Source of the DNA: Dryomyza anilis
Taxonomy: Eukaryota; Arthropoda; Insecta; Diptera; Dryomyzidae
DNA length: 64,000 nucleotides
Assembly: GCA_951804985.1 (NCBI GenBank)
Contig: OX638132.1
Span: 14,985,529-15,049,528 of the forward strand
Reading direction: 5' to 3'
Of the stretch, positions 48,389 through 59,425 are shown piece after piece. The notes under the pieces were generated by a model, which saw only the letters and a list, made by a program, of their open reading frames with translations, ran no database searches and had not been told where the DNA came from. Made by a program: the position numbers and the translations under genes. Position 1 is the first letter of the stretch. Every line of letters starts with the position of its first letter.

Positions 48389-48461
48389 GGGGATGTAGCT
48401 CAGATGGTAGAGCGCTCGCTTAGCATGTGAGAGGTACGGGGATCGATGCCCCGCATCTCCA
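48389..48461 (+). tRNA. tRNA-Ala (anticodon AGC)
   Basis: A 73-nt cloverleaf. The acceptor GGGGATG pairs with CATCTCC, with discriminator A. The A box is TAGCTCAGATGG, the anticodon loop TTAGCAT with AGC, and the B box GGATCGATGCC in the T arm. T8 at 48466-48473 is the terminator. It is identical in sequence to the copy at 50044. It is transcribed away from tRNA-Pro at 48130, 187 bp away. Confidence 0.96.
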
Positions 48462-48809
48462 AAAATTTTTTTTAGAACTTTTTAAACAAACGAAAAAAAT
48501 GTTTGTTAATAATTTGTTAATGTGTTTTTCCTATTTCAAATACTACTATGGGCTATTTTAAAAATCAATTCAAATTTATTAAATTAAAATTTGATGCACC
48601 GATAAAAACATTACAGTCACTTTAAACTCCAGTGCAAAAACACTTTATAATTTAAAGTTTGCATGTATGCATTTGAAATTTTTAAATTTCAAAGTGTTTG
48701 CTTTAAATTGTAAATAAATTTAATATTTTATTCTGACACTTTGAATTTTAAAGTAGGACTTTTACTTCAAAAGTGACAATTTTAATTTTTTATAATATTA
48801 CGAAACACG

Positions 48810-49640
48810 TACTAAATGAGCGAGATCCTATCGTCACTGTCATGCTAAAGGGGCGAATGTGCATTTTTAAAAATGTTGGGAAATGAAATTTAAAGGTTTA
48901 AAGTGCTTTAAAAATTAGTAAAATTTAGTTTTTTTGTAATATTTTCTGTTATTTTGCTTTATTTATCAATTACTACAATGTATATAAAATATTTTTGCAT
49001 TTAAACAACTTACTCAATTATAAATATGGATTTTGTGAGTCTATATTCTGACCAAAACGCATATATTTTTGTTTATTTCGCTATAACTTTTTATTATCGC
49101 AAGATAAAATAGTAATGTAGAGGCATTAATTGTTTGTTTTAAAAGCTTCTATCGATTGGCATCATTATTTGAAAATATTTTGCAAAACATTAATTTGCCA
49201 TTTGTTATTTGCAGGAAAAATGTTTCGCAAAATATTTTTAAATAATGATGCTAATCGATAGGTGCTTTAAAAACAAACAATTAATACTTCTACACTACTA
49301 TTTTATCTTGCGCAAATAAAAAGTTATAGCAAAAAAACGAAGAAATTGGAAAAATAGAAAATCTTGTCATGCCAAAAGAGGACTCTTTTCAAGATTTAAA
49401 GGCATTTATTGTTTGGTTTTAAAGTACCTATCGATCTGCATCATTTATTAAAAATATTTTCTTGCATATAACAAAAATTCGAAAAATTGAAAAATCTTGT
49501 CATGCCAAAAGGGCGAATCTTTTCGTTTTTTCGCCATTACTTTTTATTGAAACAAGATAAATTAGTGGTGTAAAGGCATTTATTGTTTGTCTTTAAAGCA
49601 CCTATCGATCTGCAATTTGGTTGTAATGCTTAACATTTTC
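48810..49640. repeat. ATCGAT repeat cluster with a ~120-bp palindrome
   Basis: Arms 49077-49200 and 49209-49335 are inverted versions of one block (CGCTATAACTTTTTATT, AAGATAAAATAGTA, TTTGTTTTAAAAGC, ATCGAT). Two more direct copies lie at about 49390-49465 and 49530-49620, and one at 14931-15056. ATGCCAAAAGGGCGAATCTT recurs at 49502 and 14903. This is an unclassified repeat lying between the two tRNA-Ala genes. Confidence 0.65.
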
Positions 49641-50043
49641 GTTTGCAGAGATTTAAAAGTTTTCTTTTCTCAGCGTTTTGATAACTTTTATTTAAATCGA
49701 AAAATTTAACTTTCGCCAACATTTTTAGGGGTTTTTAATATTTCTTGCAACAATCTTCAAAATTACAAATACAAAAATTTATTTGTAGTATATAATTTTA
49801 TGGCATTATATTTTATAATCAAAACATTTTATAATCAAAAGTGTAATACACAAAATTGGCCAACTTGTTTCTACCTTCGCCCAGCCACACGACACAAAAA
49901 CCAAATGATCCAATTAATTACCTGATCGACATTCAGATCAGGTTTTATATAATATTGTGATAGTTATACTTTATAAACGGTATTTAATCGATGCATATGT
50001 TAATTGTATACTAATGTATAACATTTAACCAAGATTTTTGTAA
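49641..50043. other. No recognised feature
   Basis: AT-rich spacer upstream of tRNA-Ala 2. Nothing recognised. Confidence 0.45.
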
Positions 50044-50116
50044 GGGGATGTAGCTCAGATGGTAGAGCGCTCGCTTAGCATGTGAGAGGTACGGGGATCG
50101 ATGCCCCGCATCTCCA
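50044..50116 (+). tRNA. tRNA-Ala (anticodon AGC), second copy
   Basis: The same 73 nt as the gene at 48389, base for base, including the A box TAGCTCAGATGG, anticodon AGC and B box GGATCGATGCC. T8 at 50122-50129 is the terminator. The flanks share nothing obvious with the first copy, so the identity reflects gene conversion or constraint and not a recent block duplication. A MITE copy begins about 20 bp downstream. Confidence 0.96.
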
Positions 50117-50137
50117 AATCATTTTTTTTATATTATA

Positions 50138-50852
50138 AAAAATTAATTGTATACCATGCATTGGTCTAGCAATGATATTTTTGCCTTTTTCATGTATTGA
50201 GCAAACACATTCGCTAAAAATGTTATTTGCGTCCAAAAATATACCAATAAATGATTTTGCTTAAATAGCAAATTATTTAATTGGTATAGTTGACGTTTTA
50301 AAAGCAATTTTGTATTTTCACAGTATTCTTATAATTCTTTTTTAGTTTATTAAAAAAAAATAATATAAATTCTTGTGAAAGTATATAACAAATATACTTT
50401 TCTGTAGATGAAGCATAATTAAATATGCAACTATTGCCAAAATCATAATTTTCAACGACTCCAATAGAGTATGATCAAACTCCATAAGCGTTTCTTTTGA
50501 CATGAACCAAATGTGAACTGATATGCGCGCCAACCGCCAACTCAAAATTCTAATTCTAAGCGAATTCCACCAATTTCACGAATTCCACTAAATTCACCAG
50601 CGCTGTAAGCGAGTACACGAGCACACACCACGCACTGTTATAGCGACCACGCACTGCTACAACGATTACTCACTGCTACTGCTATAACATCAACGCGGTA
50701 TGCGAATACACATAGCTGTTTGCAGCAAATGCGATTGCTAATATGATGAATGTGTACGCTAATACAATTAATAATTTAGTCGGCGCAGTTTTAGCAATGA
50801 TTTGATTGCATTGATGTACCTTTTTGGTTATATTTCGATTTTTTTTTTTATG
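50138..50852 (-). mobile_element. ~720-bp MITE (CACAGAAAA ends), copy 1, end-truncated
   Basis: The reverse complement of the elements at 51484 and 55735. The right edge has decayed (TTTTTATGTA in place of TTTTCTGTGTA). The left edge lacks the terminal 30 bp and stops near the tRNA-Ala terminator. It contains a 67-codon frame (50342-50545, minus) homologous to those of the other two copies. Confidence 0.75.
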
Positions 50853-51057
50853 TAGAAACTATATATTTTATAGGCCCAAATTGTATTTTTGATAATAAAT
50901 TATTAAGCATATATACAACGCTTCGTTGTATTGAAATAGATATCTGATATCAGAGATTTGGATTTATTTTAAATGTTCATGTCAGGATTTCCAATACAAC
51001 GAATCGTTTTAATTTTTGTACTTATGAAAATTTGAAAAATATGCATTCAGTGCTTAA

Positions 51058-51455
51058 TATAATAGAAACCATAACATGCATGGCTTTGACTTCTATGACA
51101 ATTTTTACTGTTTTGATGTGCTTAATATTTTTCCCAAAGACATAATGATTCATCCTTCATATAAATTTGGCCAACTAACTGCATATAGTTTTTGAAAATC
51201 CTTAATATTGATAGTTTAAGGACGAGATAGAAAATTAAAATGTACTACAGTGTTACTATGAAAATTAACGATTTACCAGATTTTATTTGGGGGTCAATAT
51301 CTCGAAATCCTGACGTGATAGAACATAATTTTATGGTATGATAAAATTTTTCACATATTCAGGATATTAAAAATAAAGCCAAATCCTTGACACCGATAAA
51401 GGATCATTCGATTTTAAGCTACGAAAAACTTTATTATTTTGCAGTTTCACATAAA
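51058..51455 (+). repeat. Diverged duplicated segment, copy 1
   Basis: Colinear with 52215-52700. Shared pieces include TGGCTTTGACTTCTATGACA versus CGGCTTTGACATATTTGGCC, GAAAATCCTTAATATTGATA versus GAAAATCATTAATATTGGTG, AATGTACTACAG in both, and CCTGACGTGATAGAACATAA versus CCTGACGTGATAGGGCATAA. The pair brackets the MITE at 51484. Confidence 0.6.
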
Positions 51456-51483
51456 ATAAAAAAAAATACTTAGCTCAATATTA

Positions 51484-52205
51484 CACACAGAAAAAAAAAT
51501 CGTAAATATAGCCAAAAAGGTACATCAAAGTATTGCTAAAACTGCGCCGACTAAATTATTAATTGTATTAGCGTACACATTCATCATATTAGCAATCGCA
51601 GTTGCTGGCAACAGCTATGTGTTTTCGCATACCGCGTTGATGTTATAGCAGTGCGTGGTCGCTATAACAGTGCGTGGTGTGTGTTCGTGAACTCGCTTAC
51701 AGCGCTGGTGAATTTATTGGAATTCCTGAAATTGGTGGAATTCGCTTAGAATTAAAATTTTTAGTTGGCGGTTGGCGCGCATATAAGAGTTCACATTTGG
51801 TTCATGTCAAAAGAAACGCTTATAGAGTTTGATCATACTCTATTGGTGTCGTTGAAAATGATGATGATGGCAATAGTTGCATATTTAATTATGCTTCATC
51901 ATCAGAAAAATATATTTGTTATATACTTTCACAAGAATCCATATTATTCTTTTTTAATAAACTAAAAAAGAATTATAAGAATACTGTGAAAACACAAAAA
52001 TGCTGGTCGACGTTTTAGACCATACCAATTAAATAATTTGCTACTTAAGCAAAATCATTTATTGGTATATTTTTGGACGCAAATAACATTTTTAGCGAAT
52101 GTGTTTGCTCAATACATGAAAAAGGCAAAAATATCATTGCTAGACCAATGAATGGTGTACAATTAATTTTGATTGCTGTATTTACGTCGGTTATTTTTTT
52201 CTGTG
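51484..52205 (+). mobile_element. ~720-bp MITE (CACAGAAAA ends), copy 2
   Basis: TA (51482-51483), then CACACAGAAAAAAAAATCGT at the left. At the right TATTTACGTCGG...CTGTG (to 52205), then TA (52206-52207). The ends are inverted versions of one another through about 20 bp. This is the pattern of a Tc1/mariner-type non-autonomous element. It contains a 66-codon frame at 51765-51965. Internal short tandem words (GCAGTGCGTGGTCGCTATAA) are fewer here than in copy 3. Confidence 0.8.
51765..51965 (+). CDS. Small MITE-borne ORF, 66 codons (doubtful gene)
   Basis: The predicted product has a hydrophilic start (HIWFMSKETLIEFDHTLL), one hydrophobic stretch (SLKMMMMAIVAYLIML) that could be a membrane segment, and a basic/aromatic tail ending FLIN. 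Equivalent frames of 67 and 63 codons exist in the copies at 50342-50545 (minus) and 56048-56239 (plus), with the same stop position. Between copies 2 and 3, most differences in the shared region change an amino acid (roughly six against three silent). That gives no sign of protein-level selection, so shared open frames may reflect only the youth of the copies. Function unknown. Confidence 0.2.
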   Translation: MAVGAHIRVHIWFMSKETLIEFDHTLLVSLKMMMMAIVAYLIMLHHQKNIFVIYFHKNPYYSFLIN

Positions 52206-52214
52206 TAGAGAAAC

Positions 52215-52700
52215 TGTAACTCGTACGGCTTTGACATATTTGGCCACTTCTTATGTTTTTTTATGCTGAATATTTTTTCCATGGACAATATGATACATTT
52301 GCAACTCGTTAATATGAAATTAGTCGATTATGTAGATTGATCCTTTGAAAATCATTAATATTGGTGGTATTAAAAGGACGATATAAAAATTTAATATGTA
52401 CTACAGATATGAAGCCTTGGATAGTGTCTACATTTGATTCTCAGACAACAAATTCATAACTGCTACTCTTTTCTCAATAAATCAACGGTAATATAGCGGT
52501 CACTTTAGGACCTGAATGGTCATAGGTATATCTCGTAAACCTGACGTGATAGGGCATAAGTCTCTTAGGTGAAATTTCTTCAGGTTACTCAAGGACTATA
52601 AAAAAATAGTCAAATCTCTGGTACCAAAAATAAAGTAGACTTTTGATGCATTGTGTTATCGATTAAAAAATTTGGCTTGATAAAAATTCTAGCATCAGTA
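52215..52700 (+). repeat. Diverged duplicated segment, copy 2
   Basis: Colinear partner of 51058-51455 on the other side of the MITE, with many substitutions and an extra ~90-bp stretch at about 52400-52490. Confidence 0.55.
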
Positions 52701-52784
52701 TTTTTTATATTTTGACTTAAATATCGAATATTTATTATTAATCGAATTTAAAAATTATCTTCGACACGTTTGTAGATTTGTAAT

Positions 52785-53045
52785 AACTCCAGACAAAATT
52801 TATGGCAGGGTCGAAGCAATTTAGAAACACTTTTTCGACATATTTCAAACAGACAAATGCGAAGTTTGCATCAAAAGTTGTATGTTTTTTTTTGCCCGTT
52901 CCCCAAATATGGCGTGCCATAAAAATTCCACAATATACACTTTCCAAAATATTCTATTTATCTGTGTGTGTTTTTCGGAAATATGTCCGAAATATTCCTA
53001 AAAAAAAACAGACATTTTGTCTCGGGATTATGCATAAAAAAATAT
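52785..53045 (+). repeat. Single diverged unit of the ~232-bp repeat
   Basis: It matches the units at 19350-20060 in order: CCAGACAAAATTTATGGC, TTTTTCGACATATTTCAAAC, TTTGCCCGTTCCCCAAATAT, AAATATTCTATTTATCTGTG, GAAATATGTCCGAAAT. It shows that the array is a dispersed family. Confidence 0.7.
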
Positions 53046-53123
53046 TATCGGCAGAAATCTGACTGAAATTCAGCTACGTAGCATTTCTCGAAGATATTGT
53101 ACAAAAAAAGTCATTATATATTA

Positions 53124-53343
53124 AGTTCCAGTTTTACAGTTACATTTTCAAATTAAACTTAGTTTAAACTAGATGTAATTTTGTCTTTAGTCGATATATC
53201 ACAAATATTAAAAAAATTTATATAAACTGATAACTAATTTTCTATCTAAACACATTCTACAACATTCTGGCATTTTTATTAGGAACTAAAGATGTTTAAA
53301 AAAAAACAGTTTAAACTAAGTTAAACGTGCACTGAAAAATGCC
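53124..53343. mobile_element. PIF/Harbinger-like MITE (copy 3)
   Basis: TTA (53121-53123), then AGTTCCAGTTTTACAGTTAC at the left. GTGCACTGAAAAATGCC at the right, then TTA (53344-53346). It is about 220 bp long, closest to copy 2 at 21682, and both are shorter than copy 1 at 893. Confidence 0.7.
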
Positions 53344-53826
53344 TTAAATTTTATAATCCGCAATTATTGTGTGTTGCTACGATGGACCTTTTATGTTATT
53401 ATTTTTATATTTATTATTTGTTTTTAACATTTTAAATTTGTAGTCAAAGTTATCTTGTATTCTATTGAAAAGAATCTAATCAGAATACCATACTATCTAT
53501 ATCTTAATTAGTTATTTAGTGTCAAAAGCGGGAACACAATAATCGTTTTTGGCTTGCCTTGTCTACCCTTATAGGAAAAATTTCTACTACGAATTAACCT
53601 AATGAAATTGTCGGGAATCAGATCAAAGTTATGATCAATCAGATGTATGTTTTATTAGGATTATATATTTAAAAAATAGGAAATGCATTTTAGTAAAAGT
53701 CATTATTATAAATTTTTATAAAAATATTTTCAAATTATCTTCTTTATAAAATAATCACAATTAAAAGTTGTACCTAATTTAAAAATGATGTGAACTCCTT
53801 TATGTTCGCATTAAGCAAAAAGAAGC
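53344..53826. other. No recognised feature
   Basis: AT-rich DNA running up to tRNA-Pro 2. Confidence 0.45.
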
Positions 53827-53898
53827 GGGCTCAACCGGGATTTGAACCCGGGACCTCTCGCACCCAAAGCGAGAATCATACCCCTAGACCATTGAGCC
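53827..53898 (-). tRNA. tRNA-Pro (anticodon TGG), second copy
   Basis: A 72-nt cloverleaf as at 48130, but with a fully paired anticodon stem (CTCGC/GCGAG). B box GGTTCAAATCC, anticodon TGG. A five-T terminator lies on the transcribed strand (plus 53817-53821). The two genes differ at one base of the 72. The 5' flank shares loose similarity with the other copy (AAAGCTAAAAT..CAATTAAAAT), hinting at an old duplication. Confidence 0.96.
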
Positions 53899-54611
53899 TC
53901 ATGTCGGGTTTGTGTCAAATAAGACATAAAGCTAAAATACCAATTAAAATAAATTTATATTATAAATTTATATTTAAAAAAAAAAAAATAAAGAAAATAT
54001 AAAACAAATTTTTTATAAAAATTCGCTGACCCTTTTCTTATATAAATTGCCGTTGATTTATTGACTTTTAATCACTCTGTGCTGCAGTCAGCAATATTTT
54101 TCTTAGCTTTTAATTTAATTTGAAAAGTTTGCGTATCCGAATATTTGCGCAATTTGCCTCACAACCCTTTGGACAAAGTGGCAAATGACAGAATATTAAA
54201 ATCATAAATAATTAAGAAAAATACATTTCTTGTGCTGCCCGCCCCATTTGCTTAACCCTTCATTAGTCAGCAGTTGGAAATTGTCAGTGCTGTAATTTTT
54301 GTGCAGATAAATTTCACAAAAAGGTTCACGAGAAAAAAAAATACAAAAGAACAATTAACTAAAATGTTTATTTTATTGGCATATGGCCAGTGAAATACAA
54401 TACAAAAATATATTTTTTGTTGGTAGTATTGTAGTTATACAAATTTTGTAAATACAATCGCTATTCATGAAAGTGTAGAGAATTTTTACTATTTTGAATT
54501 TAAAAATTTTTAAAATTTCTATCACCGAAAAATCAGCAAGGAAGCTAAGTTTACATGGAATATTTTAAAGTTGGGTCATTTAGATAGTTGGTTTAATGAA
54601 CTAAGTACTAA
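53899..54611. other. No recognised feature
   Basis: Mostly AT-rich. The 54150-54300 part is more balanced. No gene was recognised. Confidence 0.45.
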
Positions 54612-55130
54612 TTATAATAGAAAAGATTTGTTTGATTTGTATATGCTTCAATGTAATTCCAAATTACCACCATATTAATATTAGAAATAATATCAAAATT
54701 ATATTATAATTCTAAATTACATATACATTTTGTTCAGATTGTAATATTATTATTCTATATTTAAACATAAATTGCTTTAATCGCGGTTTTATATAAATTT
54801 TCTATATTATTGTTTCTATAAAAATAGATATTTTTCATCAGATATTTTGTTATTTCTGCTAATCAATATCAAAAAAGTTTATATGAATTATGCGTTTTTA
54901 GTTTATTGTGATCGTTACTGGGTGACAACGAATTTAAAAATAATAGATTTAGTATGACAACGCTGCCTACTTCTAGGGGCACTCTTAAAACTAACGAATA
55001 TATTTTATATTAAATTTTATTGTATGTATGTTTGGCATAACGAAATCACAATAACAACATTGCATACTTTTAGGGGCACTCAGTTACACTCACAGTAATG
55101 CTTTTATCATATAATTCATAACGTCTTTTT
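54612..55130 (-). mobile_element. Unclassified interspersed element, copy F (half)
   Basis: The reverse of 44260-44710: ATAGAAAAGATTTGTTTGAT, ATTGCTTTAATCGCGGTTTT, TTTTCATCAGATATT, GTTACTGGGTGACAACGAAT and GTATGTTTGGCATAACGAAA all have inverted partners there. The CACGCTGC end is absent. A partial internal duplication (TTAGGGGCACTC at 54975 and 55070) is present. Confidence 0.55.
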
Positions 55131-55446
55131 TGGCGGATTTTTAATTTATTAAGTTCCGCCAATCTCTATTAATAATAGAACGTGACTGTTTTTTAAATAT
55201 CCAATTAATCCGCAATTCACTGATCTTTTCATAATCTCTCCAGTATAACATAACATCAAAATAGAAACAACAGATGGAAATAAAATTATTATTTATAAAT
55301 AAAAGTTGTGTGTAATAATTAAAAGTTAAAAGAAAAAAATAGAGTAAACAATTTAACTTTACATTAAAATGAAATTTAATAAAATAAAATGTTTTTCACA
55401 TTAAAACAAATATACAAACCTTTCTAGATGTCTTGACTTTAGGCTA
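55131..55446. other. No recognised feature
   Basis: AT-rich spacer. Nothing recognised. Confidence 0.4.
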
Positions 55447-57181
55447 CACTCCAAATAATTTCTAAGACATTTTACGAAATATTTTTTCGTAATTTTTAAT
55501 TTCGTAAAAAACTCGAATAATTCGTAGAATACATGAAACATTTGTAATTTATTTTTTTCTGAAAATAATTTTTACCAAAGTTTTGTAAATATCAATAACA
55601 ACAATATTACGAATATTTGGTTGAAATTACGAAACTTTCGTTATATTATTTTCTATTACAATTTTTTTACGATATATATTTTACGAATGAGCTTTTCATT
55701 TTACGAAAAAATTACAAAACTTTCGTAAATTCTACACAGAAAAAAAATCGTAAATATAGCCAAAAAGGTACATCACAATCAAATTATTGCTTACCGACTA
55801 AATTATTAATTGTATTAGCGTACACATTCATCATATTAGCAATCGCATTTGCTGCCAACAGCTGTGTGTATTCGCATACCGTGTTGATGTTATAGCAGTG
55901 CGTGGTCGCTATAGCAGTGAGTGGTAGCTTTAGCAGTGCGTGGTCGCTATAACAGTGCGTGGTGTGTGTTCGTGTACTCGCTTACAGCGCTGGTGTATTT
56001 AGTGGAATATGTGAAATTCGCTATGAATTGGAATTTATAGTTGGCAGTTGACGCGCATATCAGTTCACATTTGGTTCATGTCAAAAGAAACACATATAGA
56101 GTTTGATCATACTCTATTAGTATCGTTGAAAATGATGATGATGGCAATAGTTGCATATTTAATTATGCTTCGTCATCAGAAAAGTATATTTGTTCTATAC
56201 TTTCACAAGAATTTATATTATTCTATTTTAATAAACTAAAAAATAATTGTAAGAATACTGTGAAAATACAAAAATGCTTTTAAAACGTCGACCATACCAA
56301 TTAAATAATTTGCTATTTAAGCAAAATCATTTATTGGCATATTTTTGGATGCAAATAACATTTTTAGCGAATGTGTTTGCTCAATACATGAAAATGGCAA
56401 AAATGTCATTGCTAGACAATTAATTTTGATTGCTGTATTTACGTCGTATTTTTTTTTTCTGTGTATGAATCAGTAGTAGAAAAAGGGATCAATTGCGTCA
56501 AATAGCAACTTGGAGCTGCATTTTATTTCAATTGGTATCACGGTCGCAAGCAGATAATTATAAAATACAAATAGTTTTAAAATGTGTTTTGTGTGAGTTC
56601 AATTTGTGATAAAAGTGCAAAAATATCAAATCAGAGCATATTTTTATGAATGAGTCGTCATTTTCATCGAGAGTTTTAAAACAAAATATTTTATTTAATT
56701 GTTATTGCGGGCGCAAATAGATAGTTATAAATACAGAAAACGTTTAAAATATGTTCTGTTTAAGTTCTGTTTGTGTCAAAAGTATCATAATTCATATTTT
56801 TCATATTTTTATGAATCGTCATTTTCATCGTCATTTTTTTTAACAAAGTGTTTGAGTATTTTACGAAAGATTCGTAAAATGTTGCATAAATGAACGAATG
56901 CTATCGTCAAAAGTACGACTAATTTCGAAAAATGAATTACGAATAAATGCGTAAAAAAGGTACACACATATTCAATAAATTACGAAATTTTCGTATTATG
57001 TACGAATGGCTTTCGTAGATAAAATCTACAAATAGTTTCGTAAAATCAATAATTAATATTCGTAATTTAACTTTCGTAACTTTCGTGAATTCTACGAAAT
57101 ATTACATGGATAAATTTCACGAATTTTTGCGTAAAATACACGAACGATTTCGTATATTTTAAGCAGATTTTATTTTGTGTG
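55447..57181. mobile_element. Element dense in TTCGTAA/TTACGAA motifs, with nested MITE
   Basis: The left end CACTCCAAATAATTTCT and the right end (minus strand CACACAAAATAAAATCT) are alike at 13 of 17 positions. The outer 300 bp on the left and 320 bp on the right carry many TTCGTAA, TTACGAA or CGTAAAA words, whereas the centre (56463-56860) carries few. A MITE of the CACAGAAAA family sits at 55735-56463. No transposase was recognised. The motif arrays are probably transposase-binding or replication-associated sub-terminal repeats (inference). Confidence 0.55.
55735..56463 (+). mobile_element. ~730-bp MITE (CACAGAAAA ends), copy 3
   Basis: TA (55733-55734), CACAGAAAAAAAATCGTAAA at the left, ...ATTTACGTCG...CTGTG at the right (to 56463), TA (56464-56465). 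It is nested in the TTCGTAA-rich element. It carries a 63-codon frame (56048-56239) homologous to that of copy 2. An internal GCAGTGCGTGGTCGCTATA run of tandem words at 55895-55965 is longer than in copy 2. Confidence 0.85.
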
Positions 57182-59090
57182 TGAAAAAACCCTGTCCATG
57201 CGTGAAATGCGTCTGAATTTATCAAAATCAGTGATTCGATTTGGCGTGCAAATATTTAATGGACTGATACCTTAGTTCATTTCAAGAAAAAAATTGTTCT
57301 AGAGTTAGGGTCTATTTGGAATATGCTTTGATATACAAGGTGTTTTCAAAATTTACTTTTGAAAAATTGATAAAACCGTATATTTAATTATAACTTCTAC
57401 AATTTATAGCTCATAGCAAACAGACTTCATTCATTTTACAGATAATAGATTAAAGTTTATAGTAACATTTTAATATTGGCACTAGAATATTTTTTTAGTC
57501 CTGACTTCAGTACTGAGAACAGTATCGAATACTGAACAGAATTAAACAAAAAAAATTTAGCATTAAATTCAATGGCAAATTCTGGGCTATGCTATTTTCT
57601 GCTTAGTTATTTTACAGGATAATATTAAAAACATTATTTAGTTTTCGCTTTAAAATAGCGACATACAGGGTGAAATCTTTAAACGCATATTGAATCATTT
57701 TTCAGAGTTATTTGAATAAACTAAACATATAATTTGTATATAAAATTTACAAAAGTTTCGTATCGTATTTTTCCATTTAATATTTGCCAAAAACTTGCAT
57801 GACATAAATCACGATGTAAATCCGTAAAAGATTTATGTGCTGTAAAGCATCGTAGACGTAGGTGTCAACTGGGGGTGAATAGTAGATGATGCTCTTTTAA
57901 GAACTATTATTTCAATAATTGTGTATTTTTATTTCTATTCGTTTTGTTTTGTTTTATAAAACAAAATATAAAATAAAATTTAAGTATTACTTAAATTTTA
58001 CAAGTAGCTGTACTATATATATAAAATTACTGAAATATATAGAAAAAAAAAATTTAAAAGCAACCACTCAAGTAGCGGTTTTTAATGTGTGGCATAAGTG
58101 TTTTTAGTGTTTTTTTTTTATACTTTCACATTTCAGAAACACAAGGATGCGTCCTAAATAAACAAAAATATACGTTTTGCCAGACAAGAATTCCATTTGT
58201 TTTTAATTGAAAAATAGCAAGTGTTAAATATTGCGGTACAGATATTTTTTATACATTAAATTTATAATTTTTTCAAATTTAAATTTTTTATAAAGTTGCA
58301 GCCAACTTTAATTTCATGAATTATTAATTACATCAATCAACAAATAGATTAAAAAAAAAATAAAATAAAACAAAAAGGCACAAGTGTGTCAACAAATTTT
58401 AAGAGCCATTGTACCTTTTCTGGTACCCTCAAAACATTCCGTTAAACACCTAAGTAACAAAATTAACAACAAAACAATGGGTGAAAACTTATGCTGACCC
58501 CTACAAAAAATAACAAATCCCTATGGCAAATTTCATTAAACCTCTAGAAAAGAAATACAAAAAAAAGAAATAGAAAACTTGAACCTTTTTTTTGATATGG
58601 TAGGTTTACTTTAGGGGAACCCAGCAAAGTGAACACTTAAAAAGTTTTGCACTGTTTTTGTTACACTCGAAATTTGTTGTTGTTTTTGCTGTTGCTTGTT
58701 TTTGCTGAAATGTGTTTTTCTTTGCTAATGGCCTTAAGAGGGTTAAAAGCTGCCAGATCTAATTAAAATAATTTGATGACCGATGAACTTGTGATGGTGC
58801 TGCAATGTAAGAAAATTTCCAAAGTACATTAAACAGTTTTATATTTCAATATTGGTATTTTAAATGTTTTTTTTTATTTGTTATATTTTCAAACAAGAAT
58901 AATATTTTGAAATTGTTAAATATTAAAATAATTATTTTTTGTATAATGTATGTCACAAAAACAATTTAGTTGTTCAATTTATAAAAAACACATACAACAA
59001 TAATTTGAATTAAAAATTTTTAAGTATTTCAAATTTTACTTTTTCTGAAATACTATAATTTATAATGTATATTCCAAAATAACGTCAACC
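57182..59090. other. No recognised feature
   Basis: AT-rich intergenic DNA up to tRNA-Val, with TTGTTGTTGTTTTTGCTG-type simple sequence near 58675-58710. No coding was recognised. Confidence 0.5.
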
Positions 59091-59163
59091 GTTTCCGTGG
59101 TGTAGTGGTTATCACATCCGCCTAACACGCGGAAGGCCCCCGGTTCGATCCCGGGCGGAAACA
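59091..59163 (+). tRNA. tRNA-Val (anticodon AAC)
   Basis: A 73-nt cloverleaf. The acceptor GTTTCCG pairs with CGGAAAC, with discriminator A. The D-arm/A box is TGGTGTAGTGGTTATCA, the anticodon loop CTAACAC with anticodon AAC, and the B box GGTTCGATCCC. T5 at 59170-59174 and T6 at 59180-59185 provide termination. There is no intron. It is a typical functional eukaryotic tRNA-Val. Confidence 0.97.
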
Positions 59164-59425
59164 GTTAAATTTTTAGCACTTTTTTGTATTTGATATATAA
59201 ACATTATTCTGTCAAGAACTTATATTATAAAATTATGAAGAAAGTTAGGGTATAGATGGACTAAACGTAGAAAATATATAAATCATATATTTTAGTGATT
59301 TAAAATTTTTAGATTGAATTTTCTCATTCGGGAAAGAAAATACCATAAAATCAATAGTTTTTTTTTAATAAGTTAATAGGATAAATTTTTATTTTACCAA
59401 TAAATACATTAAAAAAGAAGTTATA

